DNA of 64,000 nt from Gordius sp. MW1 (taxonomy: Eukaryota; Nematomorpha; Gordioida; Gordea; Gordiidae): contig OZ038533.1 in the NCBI GenBank assembly GCA_964036665.1, forward strand, positions 9,446,413-9,510,412, read 5' to 3'. Each line of letters begins with the position of its first letter. Positions within the stretch are counted from its first letter, which is position 1. The position numbers were made by a program, and so were the translations under genes. Under the pieces are notes generated by a model. It saw only the letters and a program-made list of their open reading frames with translations, did not search any database and had not been told where the DNA came from. Shown here in pieces: positions 51,840-64,000 of this stretch.

Positions 51840-54800
51840 GGTTTCTATGATCCCAAGTAAAAATTTATCAGAATCAGAAAACTATTACTTTGAAATCATG
51901 ATCGCATAGTGCATTTTTGAAAAATTAAGCACTCACGTTGCGATACAACAAACTAATCGCAACAAACGTTGTCTTTTGTCAAAATGATAGTTCTCGCAGC
52001 TTAAAACCTCTTTTCGGAAGTCAATCGAGGATAATAGGATTCTCAAATTGGCTTACTTTTATATATTTTTTCATGCTCTTTCACATAGAATCGAAAAAAA
52101 TAAATATTTTTACCTCAAAATTTTTCACATATTTTTCTTTGAACCGTATTCACCTGATGAAAGTTGTCGTTTTCAGACGTGGTTTCTATGATCCCAAGTA
52201 AAAATTTATCAGAATCAGAAAACTATTACTTTGAAATCATGATCGCATAGAGCTTTCAAAAATTAAGCACTCACGTTGCGATACAACAAACTAATCGCAA
52301 CAAACGTTGTCTTTTGTCAAAATGATAGTTCTCGCAGCTTAAAACCTCTTCTCGGAAGTCAATCGAGGATAATAGGATTCCAAATTGGCTTACTTTTATA
52401 TATTTTTTCATGCTCTTTCACATAGAATTGAAAAAAATAAATATTTTTAATTCAAAATTTTTCACATATTTTTCTTTCAACCGTATGCATCCGATGAAGG
52501 TTGTCGTTTTCAGACGTGGTTTCGATGATAAAAAGTAAAAATTTATCAGAATCAGAAAACTATTACTTTGAAATCATGATCGCATAGTGCATTTTCAAAA
52601 ATTAAGCACTCACGTTGCGATACAACAAACTAATCGCAACAATAAAACGTTGTCTTTTGTCAAAATGATAGTTCTCGCAGCTTAAAACCTCTTTTCGGAA
52701 GTCAATCGAGGATAATAGAATTCTCAAATTGACTTACTTTTATATATTTTTTCATGCTCTTTCACATAAAATCGAAAAAAATAAATATTTTTACCTCAAA
52801 ATTTTTCACATATTTTTCTTTCAACCGTATTCATCCGATGAAAGTTGTCGTTTTCAGACGTGGTTTCTATGATCCCAAGTAAAAATTTATCAGAATCAGA
52901 AAACTATTACTTTGAAATCATGATCGCATAGTGCATTTTTGAAAAATTAAGCACTCACGTTGCGATACAACAAACTAATCGCAACAATAAAACGTTGTCT
53001 TTTGTCAAAATGATAGTTCTCGCAGCTTAAAAGCTCTTTTCGGAAGTCAATCGAGGATAATAGGATTCTCAAATTGGCTTACTTTTATATATTTTTTCAT
53101 GCTCTTTCACATAGAATCGAAAAAAATAAATATTTTTACCTCAAAATTTTTCACATATTTTTCTTTCAACCGTATTCATCCGATGAAAGTTGTCGTTTTC
53201 AGACGTGGTTTCTATGATCCCAAGTAAAAATTTATCAGAATCAGAAAACTATTACTTTGAAATCATGATCGCATAGTGCATTTTTGAAAAATTAAGCACT
53301 CACGTTGCGATACAACAAACTAATCGCAACAAACGTTGTCTTTTGTCAAAATGATAGTTCTCGCAGCTTAAAACCTCTTTTCGGAAGTCAATCGAGGATA
53401 ATAGGATTCTCAAATTGGCTTACTTTTATATATTTTTTCATGCTCTTTCACATAGAATCGAAAAAAATAAATATTTTTACCTCAAAATTTTTCACATATT
53501 TTTCTTTGAACCGTATTCATCCGATGAAAGTTGTCGTTTTCAGACGTGGTTTCTATGATCCCAAGTAAAAATTTATCAGAATCAGAAAACTATTACTTTG
53601 AAATCATGATCGCATAGAGCTTTCAAAAATTAAGCACTCACGTTGCGATACAACAAACTAATCGCAACAAACGTTGTCTTTTGTCAAAATGATAGTTCTC
53701 GCAGCTTAAAACCTCTTTTCGGAAGTCAATCGAGGATAATAGGATTCTCAAATTGGCTTACTTTTATATATTTTTTCATGCTCTTTCACATAGAATTGAA
53801 AAAAATAAATATTTTTACCTCAAAATTTTTCACATATTTTTCTTTCAACCGTATGCATCCGATGAAAGTTGTCGTTTTCAGACGTGGTTTCGATGATAAA
53901 AAGTAAAAATTTATCAGAATCAGAAAACTATTACTTTGAAATCATGATCGCATAGTGCATTTTTGAAAAATTAAGCACTCACGTTGCGATACAACAAACT
54001 AATCGCAACAATAAAACGTTGTCTTTTTTCAAAATGATAGTTCTCGCAGCTTAAAACCTCTTTTCGGAAGTCAATCGAGGATAATAGGATTCTCAAATTG
54101 GCTTACTTTTATATATTTTTTCATGCACTTTCACATAGAATTGAAAAAAATAAATATTTTTACCTCAAAATATTTCACATATTTTTCTTTCAACCGTATT
54201 CATCCGATGAAAGTTGTCGTTTTCAGACGTGGTTTCTATGATCCCAAGTAAAAATTTATCAGAATCAGAAAACTATTACTTTGAAATCATGATCGCATAG
54301 TGCATTTTTGAAAAATTAAGCACTCACGTTGCGATACAACAAACTAATCGCAACAAACGTTGTCTTTTGTCAAAATGATAGTTCTCGCAGCTTAAAACCT
54401 CTTTTCGGAAGTCAATCGAGGATAATAGGATTCTCAAATTGGCTTACTTTTATATATTTTTTCATGCTCTTTCACATAGAATCGAAAAAATTAAATATTT
54501 TTAATTCAAAATTTTTCACATATTTTTCTTTCAACCGTATGCATCCGATGAAAGTTGTCGTTTTCAGACGTGGTTTCGATGATAAAAAGTAAAAATTTAT
54601 CAGAATCAGAAAACTATTACTTTGAAATCATGATCGCATAGTGCATTTTTGAAAAATTAAGCACTCACGTTGCGATACAACAAACTAATCGCAACAATAA
54701 AGCGTTGTCTTTTGTCAAAATGATAGTTCTCGCAGCTTAAAACCTCTTTTCGGAAGTCAATCGAGGATAATAGGATTCTCAAATTGGCTTACTTTTATAT

Positions 54801-56283
54801 ATTTTTTCATGCTCTTTCACATAGAATCGAAAAAAATAAATATTTTTACCTCAAAATTTTTCACATATATTTCTTTCAACCGTATGCATCCGATGAAAGT
54901 TGTCGTTTTCAGACGTGGTTTCGATGATAAAAAGTAAAAATTTATCAGAATCAGAAAACTATTACTTTGAAATCATGATCGCATAGTGCATTTTTGAAAA
55001 ATTAAGCACTCACGTTGCGATACAACAAACTAATCGCAACAATAAAACGTTGTCTTTTGTCAAAATGATAGTTCTCGCAGCTTAAAACCTCTTTTCGGAA
55101 GTCAATCGAGGATAATAGGATTCTCAAATTGGCTTACTTTTATATATTTTTTCATGCTCTTTCACATAGAATCGAAAAAAATAAATATTTTTACCTCAAA
55201 ATTTTTCACATATTTTTCTTTGAACCGTATTCATCCGATGAAAGTTGTCGTTTTCAGACGTGGTTTCTATGATCCCAAGTAAAAATTTATCAGAATCAGA
55301 AAACTATTACTTTGAAATCATGATCGCATAGAGCCATTTTCAAAAATTAAGCACTCACGTTGCGATACAACAAACTAATCGCAACAAACGTTGTCTTTTG
55401 TCAAAATGATAGTTCTCGCAGCTTAAAACCTCTTTTCGGAAGTCAATCGAGGATAATAGGATTCTCTAATTGGCTTACTTTTATATATTTTTTCATGCTC
55501 TTTCACATAGAATCGAAAAAATAAATATTTTTACCTCAAAATTTTTCACATATTTTTCTTTCAACCGTATGCATCCGATGAAAGTTGTCGTTTTCAGACG
55601 TGGTTTCGATGATAAAAAGTAAAAATTTATCAGAATCAGAAAACTATTACTTTGAAATCATGATCGCATAGTGCATTTTTGAAAAATTAAGCACTCACGT
55701 TGCGATACAACAAACTAATCGCAACAATAAAACGTTGTCTTTTGTCAAAATGATAGTTCTCGCAGCTTAAAACCTCTTTTCGGAAGTCAATCGAGGATAA
55801 TAGGATTCTCAAATTGGCTTACTTTTATATATTTTTTCATGCTCTTTCACATAGAATCGAAAAAAATAAATATTTTTACCTCAAAATTTTTCACATATTT
55901 TTCTTTCAACCGTGTGCATCTGATGAAAGTTGTCGTTTTCAGACGTGGTTTCGATAAAAAGTAATAATTTATCAGAATCAGAAAACTATTACTTTGAAAT
56001 CGTGATCGCATAGTGCATTTTCAAAAATTAAGCACTCACGTTGCGATACAACAAACTAATCGCAACAATAAAACGTTGTCTTTTGTCAAAATGATAGTTC
56101 TCGCAGCTTAAAACCTCTTTTCGGAAGTCAATCGAGGATAATAGAATTCTCAAAATGACTTACTTTTACATATTTTTTTACGCTCTTTCACATAGAAAAA
56201 AATAAATATTTTTACCTCAAAATTTTTCACATATTTTTCTTTCAACTGTATGCATCAGATGAAAGTTGTCGTTTTCAGACGTG
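51840..56283 (+). repeat. Higher-order repeat, 13-mer of about 4,443 bp, copy A
   Basis: Thirteen monomers (starts 52126 to 56228) repeat at 56569 to about 60670. Shared markers are ttcacctgatg, agagctttc, cttctcgg, gatgaaggttg, cataaaatcg, aaaagctcttttc, tatttcacat, aaaaaattaaat, aaagcgttg, cacatatattt, caaaatgacttac and the gap version catagaaaaaaat. Copy-specific changes are few: ggattccaaat, ttctctaattgg, gtaataattt. Confidence 0.9.
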
Positions 56284-59200
56284 GTTTCTATGATCCCAAG
56301 TAAAAATTTATCAGAATCAGAAAACTATTACTTTGAAATCATGATCGCATAGTGCATTTTTGAAAAATTAAGCACTCACGTTGCGATACAACAAACTAAT
56401 CGCAACATACGTTGTCTTTTGTCAAAATGATAGTTCTCGCAGCTTAAAACCTCTTTTCGGAAGTCAATCGAGGATAATAGGATTCTCAAATTGGCTTACT
56501 TTTATATATTTTTTCATGCTCTTTCACATAGAATCGAAAAAAATAAATATTTTTACCTCAAAATTTTTCACATATTTTTCTTTGAACCGTATTCACCTGA
56601 TGAAAGTTGTCGTTTTCAGACGTGGTTTCTATGATCCCAAGTAAAAATTTATCAGAATCAGAAAACTATTACTTTGAAATCATGATCGCATAGAGCTTTC
56701 AAAAATTAAGCACTCACGTTGCGATACAACAAACTAATCGCAACAAACGTTGTCTTTTGTCAAAATGATAGTTCTCGCAGCTTAAAACCTCTTCTCGGAA
56801 GTCAATCGAGGATAATAGGATTCTCAAATTGGCTTACTTTTATATATTTTTTCATGCTCTTTCACATAGAATTGAAAAAAATAAATATTTTTAATTCAAA
56901 ATTTTTCACATATTTTTCTTTCAACCGTATGCATCCGATGAAGGTTGTCGTTTTCAGACGTGGTTTCGATGATAAAAAGTAAAAATTTATCAGAATCAGA
57001 AAACTATTACTTTGAAATCATGATCGCATAGTGCATTTTCAAAAATTAAGCACTCACGTTGCGATACAACAAACTAATCGCAACAATAAAACGTTGTCTT
57101 TTGTCAAAATGATAGTTCTCGCAGCTTAAAACCTCTTTTCGGAAGTCAATCGAGGATAATAGAATTCTCAAATTGACTTACTTTTATATATTTTTTCATG
57201 CTCTTTCACATAAAATCGAAAAAAATAAATATTTTTACCTCAAAATTTTTCACATATTTTTCTTTCAACCGTATTCATCCGATGAAAGTTGTCGTTTTCA
57301 GACGTGGTTTCTATGATCCCAAGTAAAAATTTATCAGAATCAGAAAACTATTACTTTGAAATCATGATCGCATAGTGCATTTTTGAAAAATTAAGCACTC
57401 ACGTTGCGATACAACAAACTAATCGCAACAATAAAACGTTGTCTTTTGTCAAAATGATAGTTCTCGCAGCTTAAAAGCTCTTTTCGGAAGTCAATCGAGG
57501 ATAATAGGATTCTCAAATTGGCTTACTTTTATATATTTTTTCATGCTCTTTCACATAGAATCGAAAAAAATAAATATTTTTACCTCAAAATTTTTCACAT
57601 ATTTTTCTTTCAACCGTATTCATCCGATGAAAGTTGTCGTTTTCAGACGTGGTTTCTATGATCCCAAGTAAAAATTTATCAGAATCAGAAAACTATTACT
57701 TTGAAATCATGATCGCATAGTGCATTTTTGAAAAATTAAGCACTCACGTTGCGATACAACAAACTAATCGCAACAAACGTTGTCTTTTGTCAAAATGATA
57801 GTTCTCGCAGCTTAAAACCTCTTTTCGGAAGTCAATCGAGGATAATAGGATTCTCAAATTGGCTTACTTTTATATATTTTTTCATGCTCTTTCACATAGA
57901 ATCGAAAAAAATAAATATTTTTACCAAAATTTTTCACATATTTTTCTTTGAACCGTATTCATCCGATGAAAGTTGTCGTTTTCAGACGTGGTTTCTATGA
58001 TCCCAAGTAAAAATTTATCAGAATCAGAAAACTATTACTTTGAAATCATGATCGCATAGAGCTTTCAAAAATTAAGCACTCACGTTGCGATACAACAAAC
58101 TAATCGCAACAAACGTTGTCTTTTGTCAAAATGATAGTTCTCGCAGCTTAAAACCTCTTTTCGGAAGTCAATCGAGGATAATAGGATTCTCAAATTGGCT
58201 TACTTTTATATATTTTTTCATGCTCTTTCACATAGAATTGAAAAAAATAAATATTTTTACCTCAAAATTTTTCACATATTTTTCTTTCAACCGTATGCAT
58301 CCGATGAAAGTTGTCGTTTTCAGACGTGGTTTCGATGATAAAAAGTAAAAATTTATCAGAATCAGAAAACTATTACTTTGAAATCATGATCGCATAGTGC
58401 ATTTTTGAAAAATTAAGCACTCACGTTGCGATACAACAAACTAATCGCAACAATAAAACGTTGTCTTTTTTCAAAATGATAGTTCTCGCAGCTTAAAACC
58501 TCTTTTCGGAAGTCAATCGAGGATAATAGGATTCTCAAATTGGCTTACTTTTATATATTTTTTCATGCACTTTCACATAGAATTGAAAAAAATAAATATT
58601 TTTACCTCAAAATATTTCACATATTTTTCTTTCAACCGTATTCATCCGATGAAAGTTGTCGTTTTCAGACGTGGTTTCTATGATCCCAAGTAAAAATTTA
58701 TCAGAATCAGAAAACTATTACTTTGAAATCATGATCGCATAGTGCATTTTTGAAAAATTAAGCACTCACGTTGCGATACAACAAACTAATCGCAACAAAC
58801 GTTGTCTTTTGTCAAAATGATAGTTCTCGCAGCTTAAAACCTCTTTTCGGAAGTCAATCGAGGATAATAGGATTCTCAAATTGGCTTACTTTTATATATT
58901 TTTTCATGCTCTTTCACATAGAATCGAAAAAATTAAATATTTTTAATTCAAAATTTTTCACATATTTTTCTTTCAACCGTATGCATCCGATGAAAGTTGT
59001 CGTTTTCAGACGTGGTTTCGATGATAAAAAGTAAAAATTTATCAGAATCAGAAAACTATTACTTTGAAATCATGATCGCATAGTGCATTTTTGAAAAATT
59101 AAGCACTCACGTTGCGATACAACAAACTAATCGCAACAATAAAGCGTTGTCTTTTGTCAAAATGATAGTTCTCGCAGCTTAAAACCTCTTTTCGGAAGTC

Positions 59201-60822
59201 AATCGAGGATAATAGGATTCTCAAATTGGCTTACTTTTATATATTTTTTCATGCTCTTTCACATAGAATCGAAAAAAATAAATATTTTTACCTCAAAATT
59301 TTTCACATATATTTCTTTCAACCGTATGCATCCGATGAAAGTTGTCGTTTTCAGACGTGGTTTCGATGATAAAAAGTAAAAATTTATCAGAATCAGAAAA
59401 CTATTACTTTGAAATCATGATCGCATAGTGCATTTTTGAAAAATTAAGCACTCACGTTGCGATACAACAAACTAATCGCAACAATAAAACGTTGTCTTTT
59501 GTCAAAATGATAGTTCTCGCAGCTTAAAACCTCTTTTCGGAAGTCAATCGAGGATAATAGGATTCTCAAATTGGCTTACTTTTATATATTTTTTCATGCT
59601 CTTTCACATAGAATCGAAAAAAATAAATATTTTTACCTCAAAATTTTTCACATATTTTTCTTTGAACCGTATTCATCCGATGAAAGTTGTCGTTTTCAGA
59701 CGTGGTTTCTATGATCCCAAGTAAAAATTTATCAGAATCAGAAAACTATTACTTTGAAATCATGATCGCATAGAGCCATTTTCAAAAATTAAGCACTCAC
59801 GTTGCGATACAACAAACTAATCGCAACAAACGTTGTCTTTTGTCAAAATGATAGTTCTCGCAGCTTAAAACCTCTTTTCGGAAGTCAATCGAGGATAATA
59901 GGATTCTCAAATTGGCTTACTTTTATATATTTTTTCATGCTCTTTCACATAGAATCGAAAAAATAAATATTTTTACCTCAAAATTTTTCACATATTTTTC
60001 TTTCAACCGTATGCATCCGATGAAAGTTGTCGTTTTCAGACGTGGTTTCGATGATAAAAAGTAAAAATTTATCAGAATCAGAAAACTATTACTTTGAAAT
60101 CATGATCGCATAGTGCATTTTTGAAAAATTAAGCACTCACGTTGCGATACAACAAACTAATCGCAACAATAAAACGTTGTCTTTTGTCAAAATGATAGTT
60201 CTCGCAGCTTAAAACCTCTTTTCGGAAGTCAATCGAGGATAATAGGATTCTCAAATTGGCTTACTTTTATATATTTTTTCATGCTCTTTCACATAGAATC
60301 GAAAAAAATAAATATTTTTACCTCAAAATTTTTCACATATTTTTCTTTCAACCGTGTGCATCTGATGAAAGTTGTCGTTTTCAGACGTGGTTTCGATAAA
60401 AAGTAAAAATTTATCAGAATCAGAAAACTATTACTTTGAAATCGTGATCGCATAGTGCATTTTCAAAAATTAAGCACTCACGTTGCGATACAACAAACTA
60501 ATCGCAACAATAAAACGTTGTCTTTTGTCAAAATGATAGTTCTCGCAGCTTAAAACCTCTTTTCGGAAGTCAATCGAGGATAATAGAATTCTCAAAATGA
60601 CTTACTTTTACATATTTTTTTACGCTCTTTCACATAGAAAAAAATAAATATTTTTACCTCAAAATTTTTCACATATTTTTCTTTCAACTGTATGCATCAG
60701 ATGAAAGTTGTCGTTTTCAGACGTGGTTTCTATGATCCCAAGTAAAAATTTATCAGAATCAGAAAACTATTACTTTGAAATCATGATCGCATAGTGCATT
60801 TTTGAAAAATTAAGCACTCACG
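56284..60822 (+). repeat. Higher-order repeat, 13-mer of about 4,443 bp, copy B
   Basis: Matches copy A throughout. It differs by a 3-bp loss in ttttaccaaaatt near 57923 and a handful of substitutions (caacatacg near 56405). At 60823-61260 the array returns to the start of the unit but with the 57.9-kb variant carrying the same 3-bp loss (offset 3,074 bp, 9 monomers), showing a further exchange in a different register. Confidence 0.9.
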
Positions 60823-61280
60823 TTGCGATACAACAAACTAATCGCAACAAACGTTGTCTTTTGTCAAAATGATAGTTCTCGCAGCTTAAAACCTCTTTTC
60901 GGAAGTCAATCGAGGATAATAGGATTCTCAAATTGGCTTACTTTTATATATTTTTTCATGCTCTTTCACATAGAATCGAAAAAAATAAATATTTTTACCA
61001 AAATTTTTCACATATTTTTCTTTGAACCGTATTCATCCGATGAAAGTTGTCGTTTTCAGACGTGGTTTCTATGATCCCAAGTAAAAATTTATCAGAATCA
61101 GAAAACTATTACTTTGAAATCATGATCGCATAGAGCTTTCAAAAATTAAGCACTCACGTTGCGATACAACAAACTAATCGCAACAAACGTTGTCTTTTGT
61201 CAAAATGATAGTTCTCGCAGCTTAAAACCTCTTTTCGGAAGTCAATCGAGGATAATAGGATTCTCAAATTGGCTTACTTT

Positions 61281-63322
61281 TACATATTTTTTTACGCTCT
61301 TTCACATAGAAAAAAATAAATATTTTTACCTCAAAATTTTTCACATATTTTTCTTTCAACCGTATGCATCAGATGAAAGTTGTCGTTTTCAGACGTGGTT
61401 TCTATGATCCCAAGTAAAAATTTATCAGAATCAGAAAACTATTACTTTGAAATCATGATCGCATAGAGCCATTTTCAAAAATTAAGCACTCACGTTGCGA
61501 TACAACAAACTAATCGCAACAAACGTTGTCTTTTGTCAAAATGATAGTTCTCGCAGCTTAAAACCTCTTTTCGGAAGTCAATCGAGGATAATAGGATTCT
61601 CAAATTGGCTTACTTTTATATATTTTTTCATGCTCTTTCACATAGAAAAAAATAAATATTTTTACCTCAAAATTTTTCACATATTTTTCTTTCAACCGTA
61701 TGCATCCGATGAAATTTGTCGTTTTCAGACGTGGTTTCGATGATAAAAAGTAAAAATTTATCAGAATCAGAAAACTATTACTTTGAAATCATGATCGCAT
61801 AGGGCATTTTTGAAAAATTAAGCACTCACGTTGCGATACAACAAACTAATCGCAACAATGAAACGTTGTCTTTTGTCAAAATGATAGTTCTCGCAGATTA
61901 AAACCTCTTTTCGGAAGTCAATCGAGGATAATAGGATTCTCAAATTGGCTTACTTTTATATATTTTTTCATGCTCTTTCACATAGAATCGAATAAAATAA
62001 ATATTTTTACCTCAAAATTTTTCACATATTTTTCTTTGAACCGTATTCATCCGATGAAAGTTGTCGTTTTCAGACGTGGTTCTATGATCCCAAGTAAAAA
62101 TTTATCAGAATCTGAAAACTATTACTTTGAAATCATGATCGCATAGAGCCATTTTCAAAAATTAAGCACTCACGTTGCGATACAACAAACTAATCGCAAC
62201 AAACGTTGTCTTTTGTCAAAATGATAGTTCTCGCAGCTTAAAACCTCTTTTCGGAAGTCAATCGAGGATAATAGGATTCTCAAATTGGCTTACTTTTATA
62301 TATTTTTTCAAGCTCTTTCACATAGAATCGAAAAAAATAAATATTTTTACCTCAAAATTTTTCACATATTTTTCTTTGAACCGTATTCATCCGATGAAAG
62401 TTGTCGTTTTCAGACGTGGTTTCTATGATCCCAAGTAAAAATTTATCAGAATCAGAAAACTATTACTTTGAAATCATGATCGCATAGAGCCATTTTCAAA
62501 AATTAAGCACTTACGTTGCGATACAACAAACTAATCGCAACAAACGTTGTCTTTTGTCAAAATGATAGTTCTCGCAGCTTAAAACCTCTTTTCGGAAGTC
62601 AATCGAGGATAATAGGATTCTCAAATTGGCTTACTTTTATATATTTTTTCATGCTCTTTCACATAGAATCGAAAAAATAAATATTTTTACCTCAAAATTT
62701 TTCACATATTTTTCTTTCAACCGTATGCATCCGATGAAAGTTGTCGTTTTCAGACGTGGTTTCGATGATAAAAAGTAAAAATTTATCAGAATCAGAAAAC
62801 TATTACTTTGAAATCATGATCGCATAGTGCATTTTTGAAAAATTAAGCACTCACGTTGCGATACAACAAACTAATCGCAACAATAAAACGTTGTCTTTTG
62901 TCAAAATGATAGTTCTCGCAGCTTAAAACCTCTTTTCGGAAGTCAATCGAGGATAATAGGATTCTCAAATTGGCTTACTTTTATATATTTTTTCATGCTC
63001 TTTAACATAGAATCGAAAAAAATAAATATTTTTACCTCAAAATTTTTCACATATTTTTCTTTCAACCGTGTGCATCTGATGAAAGTTGTCGTTTTCAGAC
63101 GTGGTTTCGATAAAAAGTAAAAATTTATCAGAATCAGAAAACTATTACTTTGAAATCGTGATCGCATAGTGCATTTTCAAAAATTAAGCACTCACGTTGC
63201 GATACAACAAACTAATCGCAACAATAAAACGTTGTCTTTTGTCAAAATGATAGTTCTCGCAGCTTAAAACCTCTTTTCGGAAGTCAATCGAGGATAATAG
63301 AATTCTCAAAATGACTTACTTT
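61281..63322 (+). repeat. 6-mer of 2,042 bp, copy 1 (copy 2 partial, 63323-64000)
   Basis: Six monomers repeat at a step of 2,042 bp, the second copy running off the window. Shared markers are cttttacatattttttta, catagaaaaaaataaat, tagggcatttttg, caacaatgaaacg, cagattaaaacc and tttgtcgttttc. Copy 2 differs by gtcattcgagg, gataaaaggtaaa and ttctgaaattgg. The 5' edge near 61260 is a hybrid monomer joining a B-type left part to the 60.6-kb type right part. Confidence 0.85.
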
Positions 63323-64000
63323 TACATATTTTTTTACGCTCTTTCACATAGAAAAAAATAAATATTTTTACCTCAAAATTTTTCACATATTTTTCTTTCA
63401 ACCGTATGCATCAGATGAAAGTTGTCGTTTTCAGACGTGGTTTCTATGATCCCAAGTAAAAATTTATCAGAATCAGAAAACTATTACTTTGAAATCATGA
63501 TCGCATAGAGCCATTTTCAAAAATTAAGCACTCACGTTGCGATACAACAAACTAATCGCAACAAACGTTGTCTTTTGTCAAAATGATAGTTCTCGCAGCT
63601 TAAAACCTCTTTTCGGAAGTCATTCGAGGATAATAGGATTCTCAAATTGGCTTACTTTTATATATTTTTTCATGCTCTTTCACATAGAAAAAAATAAATA
63701 TTTTTACCTCAAAATTTTTCACATATTTTTCTTTCAACCGTATGCATCCGATGAAGTTTGTCGTTTTCAGACGTGGTTTCGATGATAAAAGGTAAAAATT
63801 TATCAGAATCAGAAAACTATTACTTTGAAATCATGATCGCATAGGGCATTTTTGAAAAATTAAGCACTCACGTTGCGATACAACAAACTAATCGCAACAA
63901 TGAAACGTTGTCTTTTGTCAAAATGATAGTTCTCGCAGATTAAAACCTCTTTTCGGAAGTCAATCGAGGATAATAGGATTCTGAAATTGGCTTACTTTTA

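Larger units (their letters stand above)
1..64000 (+). repeat. Satellite DNA array, about 342-bp monomer, 187 tandem copies
   Basis: The window is entirely head-to-tail copies of one AT-rich monomer. Marker cacat (within ttttcacatat) recurs from 18 to 63720 with steps of 336-346 bp, mean about 342.5 bp. No copy is inverted, and I found no foreign insertion, simple-sequence block or unique spacer longer than a few bases. Monomers differ mainly by substitutions and by small indels of 1-9 bp at fixed places: a 4-bp gap in caacaataaaacg, A-run length, the gttt(cgatgat..)aaaaag block, and a gap in acttttatatatttttt. Both ends of the window cut through a monomer, so the true array is longer. The role is unknown; (peri)centromeric or heterochromatic satellite is the usual context for such arrays. 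There is no gene in this or any sub-interval. The family name is not recognised. Confidence 0.98.

Noticed and set aside
1-64000. CRISPR array
   Set aside because: The repeats are contiguous 342-bp units with no variable spacers between short direct repeats and no cas genes.
1-64000. LTR, DNA transposon or helitron origin of the unit
   Set aside because: There are no terminal inverted repeats, target-site duplications, polypurine tract or coding remnant. The only inverted repeat is the internal 8-bp dyad.

Overview
The whole 64 kb window is one uninterrupted satellite DNA array. I see no protein-coding gene, RNA gene, transposon, CRISPR array or unique sequence. Using the motif cacat (in ttttcacatat) as a phase marker, I counted 187 monomers by eye. 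The first marker is at 18 and the last at 63720, giving a mean period of about 342.5 bp. Individual monomers are 336-346 bp. All are head-to-tail in the same orientation, and the array runs off both ends of the window.

The organism is a eukaryote. The basic monomer is about 30% GC. It carries 14 CpG sites where base composition predicts about 8, so there is no sign of CpG decay from germline methylation. Together with the satellite architecture this fits an insect or other arthropod better than a vertebrate or plant. That is inference, and I do not recognise the satellite family by name. A (peri)centromeric or other heterochromatic block is the likely location.

The monomers fall into co-varying types. 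Type A has gtatgcatcc, tcgatgataaaaag and tagtgcatttttg. Type B has gtattcatcc, tctatgatcccaag and tagagccattttc. Type C has gtgtgcatctg, aatcgtgatc and gcattttcaaaaa. Type D has gcatcagatg and gatattaaaaag. Layout: 1-1.4 kb, A-like monomers with a 344-bp duplication; about 1.7-17.9 kb, a B-rich sub-array carrying a private ctagtcgc variant; 18-23 kb, mixed A/B/C/D with a 1,031-bp trimer duplication; 23.2-39.0 kb, two nearly identical 7,875-bp higher-order units of 23 monomers, each made of nested 10-mer and 13-mer blocks; 39-43.5 kb, mosaic partial copies of that unit; 43.5-45.5 kb, a second 1,031-bp trimer duplication; 45.5-51.8 kb, more mosaic copies; 51.8-61.0 kb, two copies of a 4.44-kb 13-mer; 61.3-64 kb, a 2,042-bp 6-mer.

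No genes work together here. The biology is array evolution: repeated unequal exchange or amplification at scales of 1, 2, 3, 4, 6, 10, 11, 13 and 23 monomers. Candidate functional elements inside the monomer are an 8-bp dyad (gttgcgat / atcgcaac around an 11-nt loop), an 8-bp palindrome, and phased A/T tracts that may bend the DNA. The short open frames present are by-products of the repeat and are not annotated as genes.
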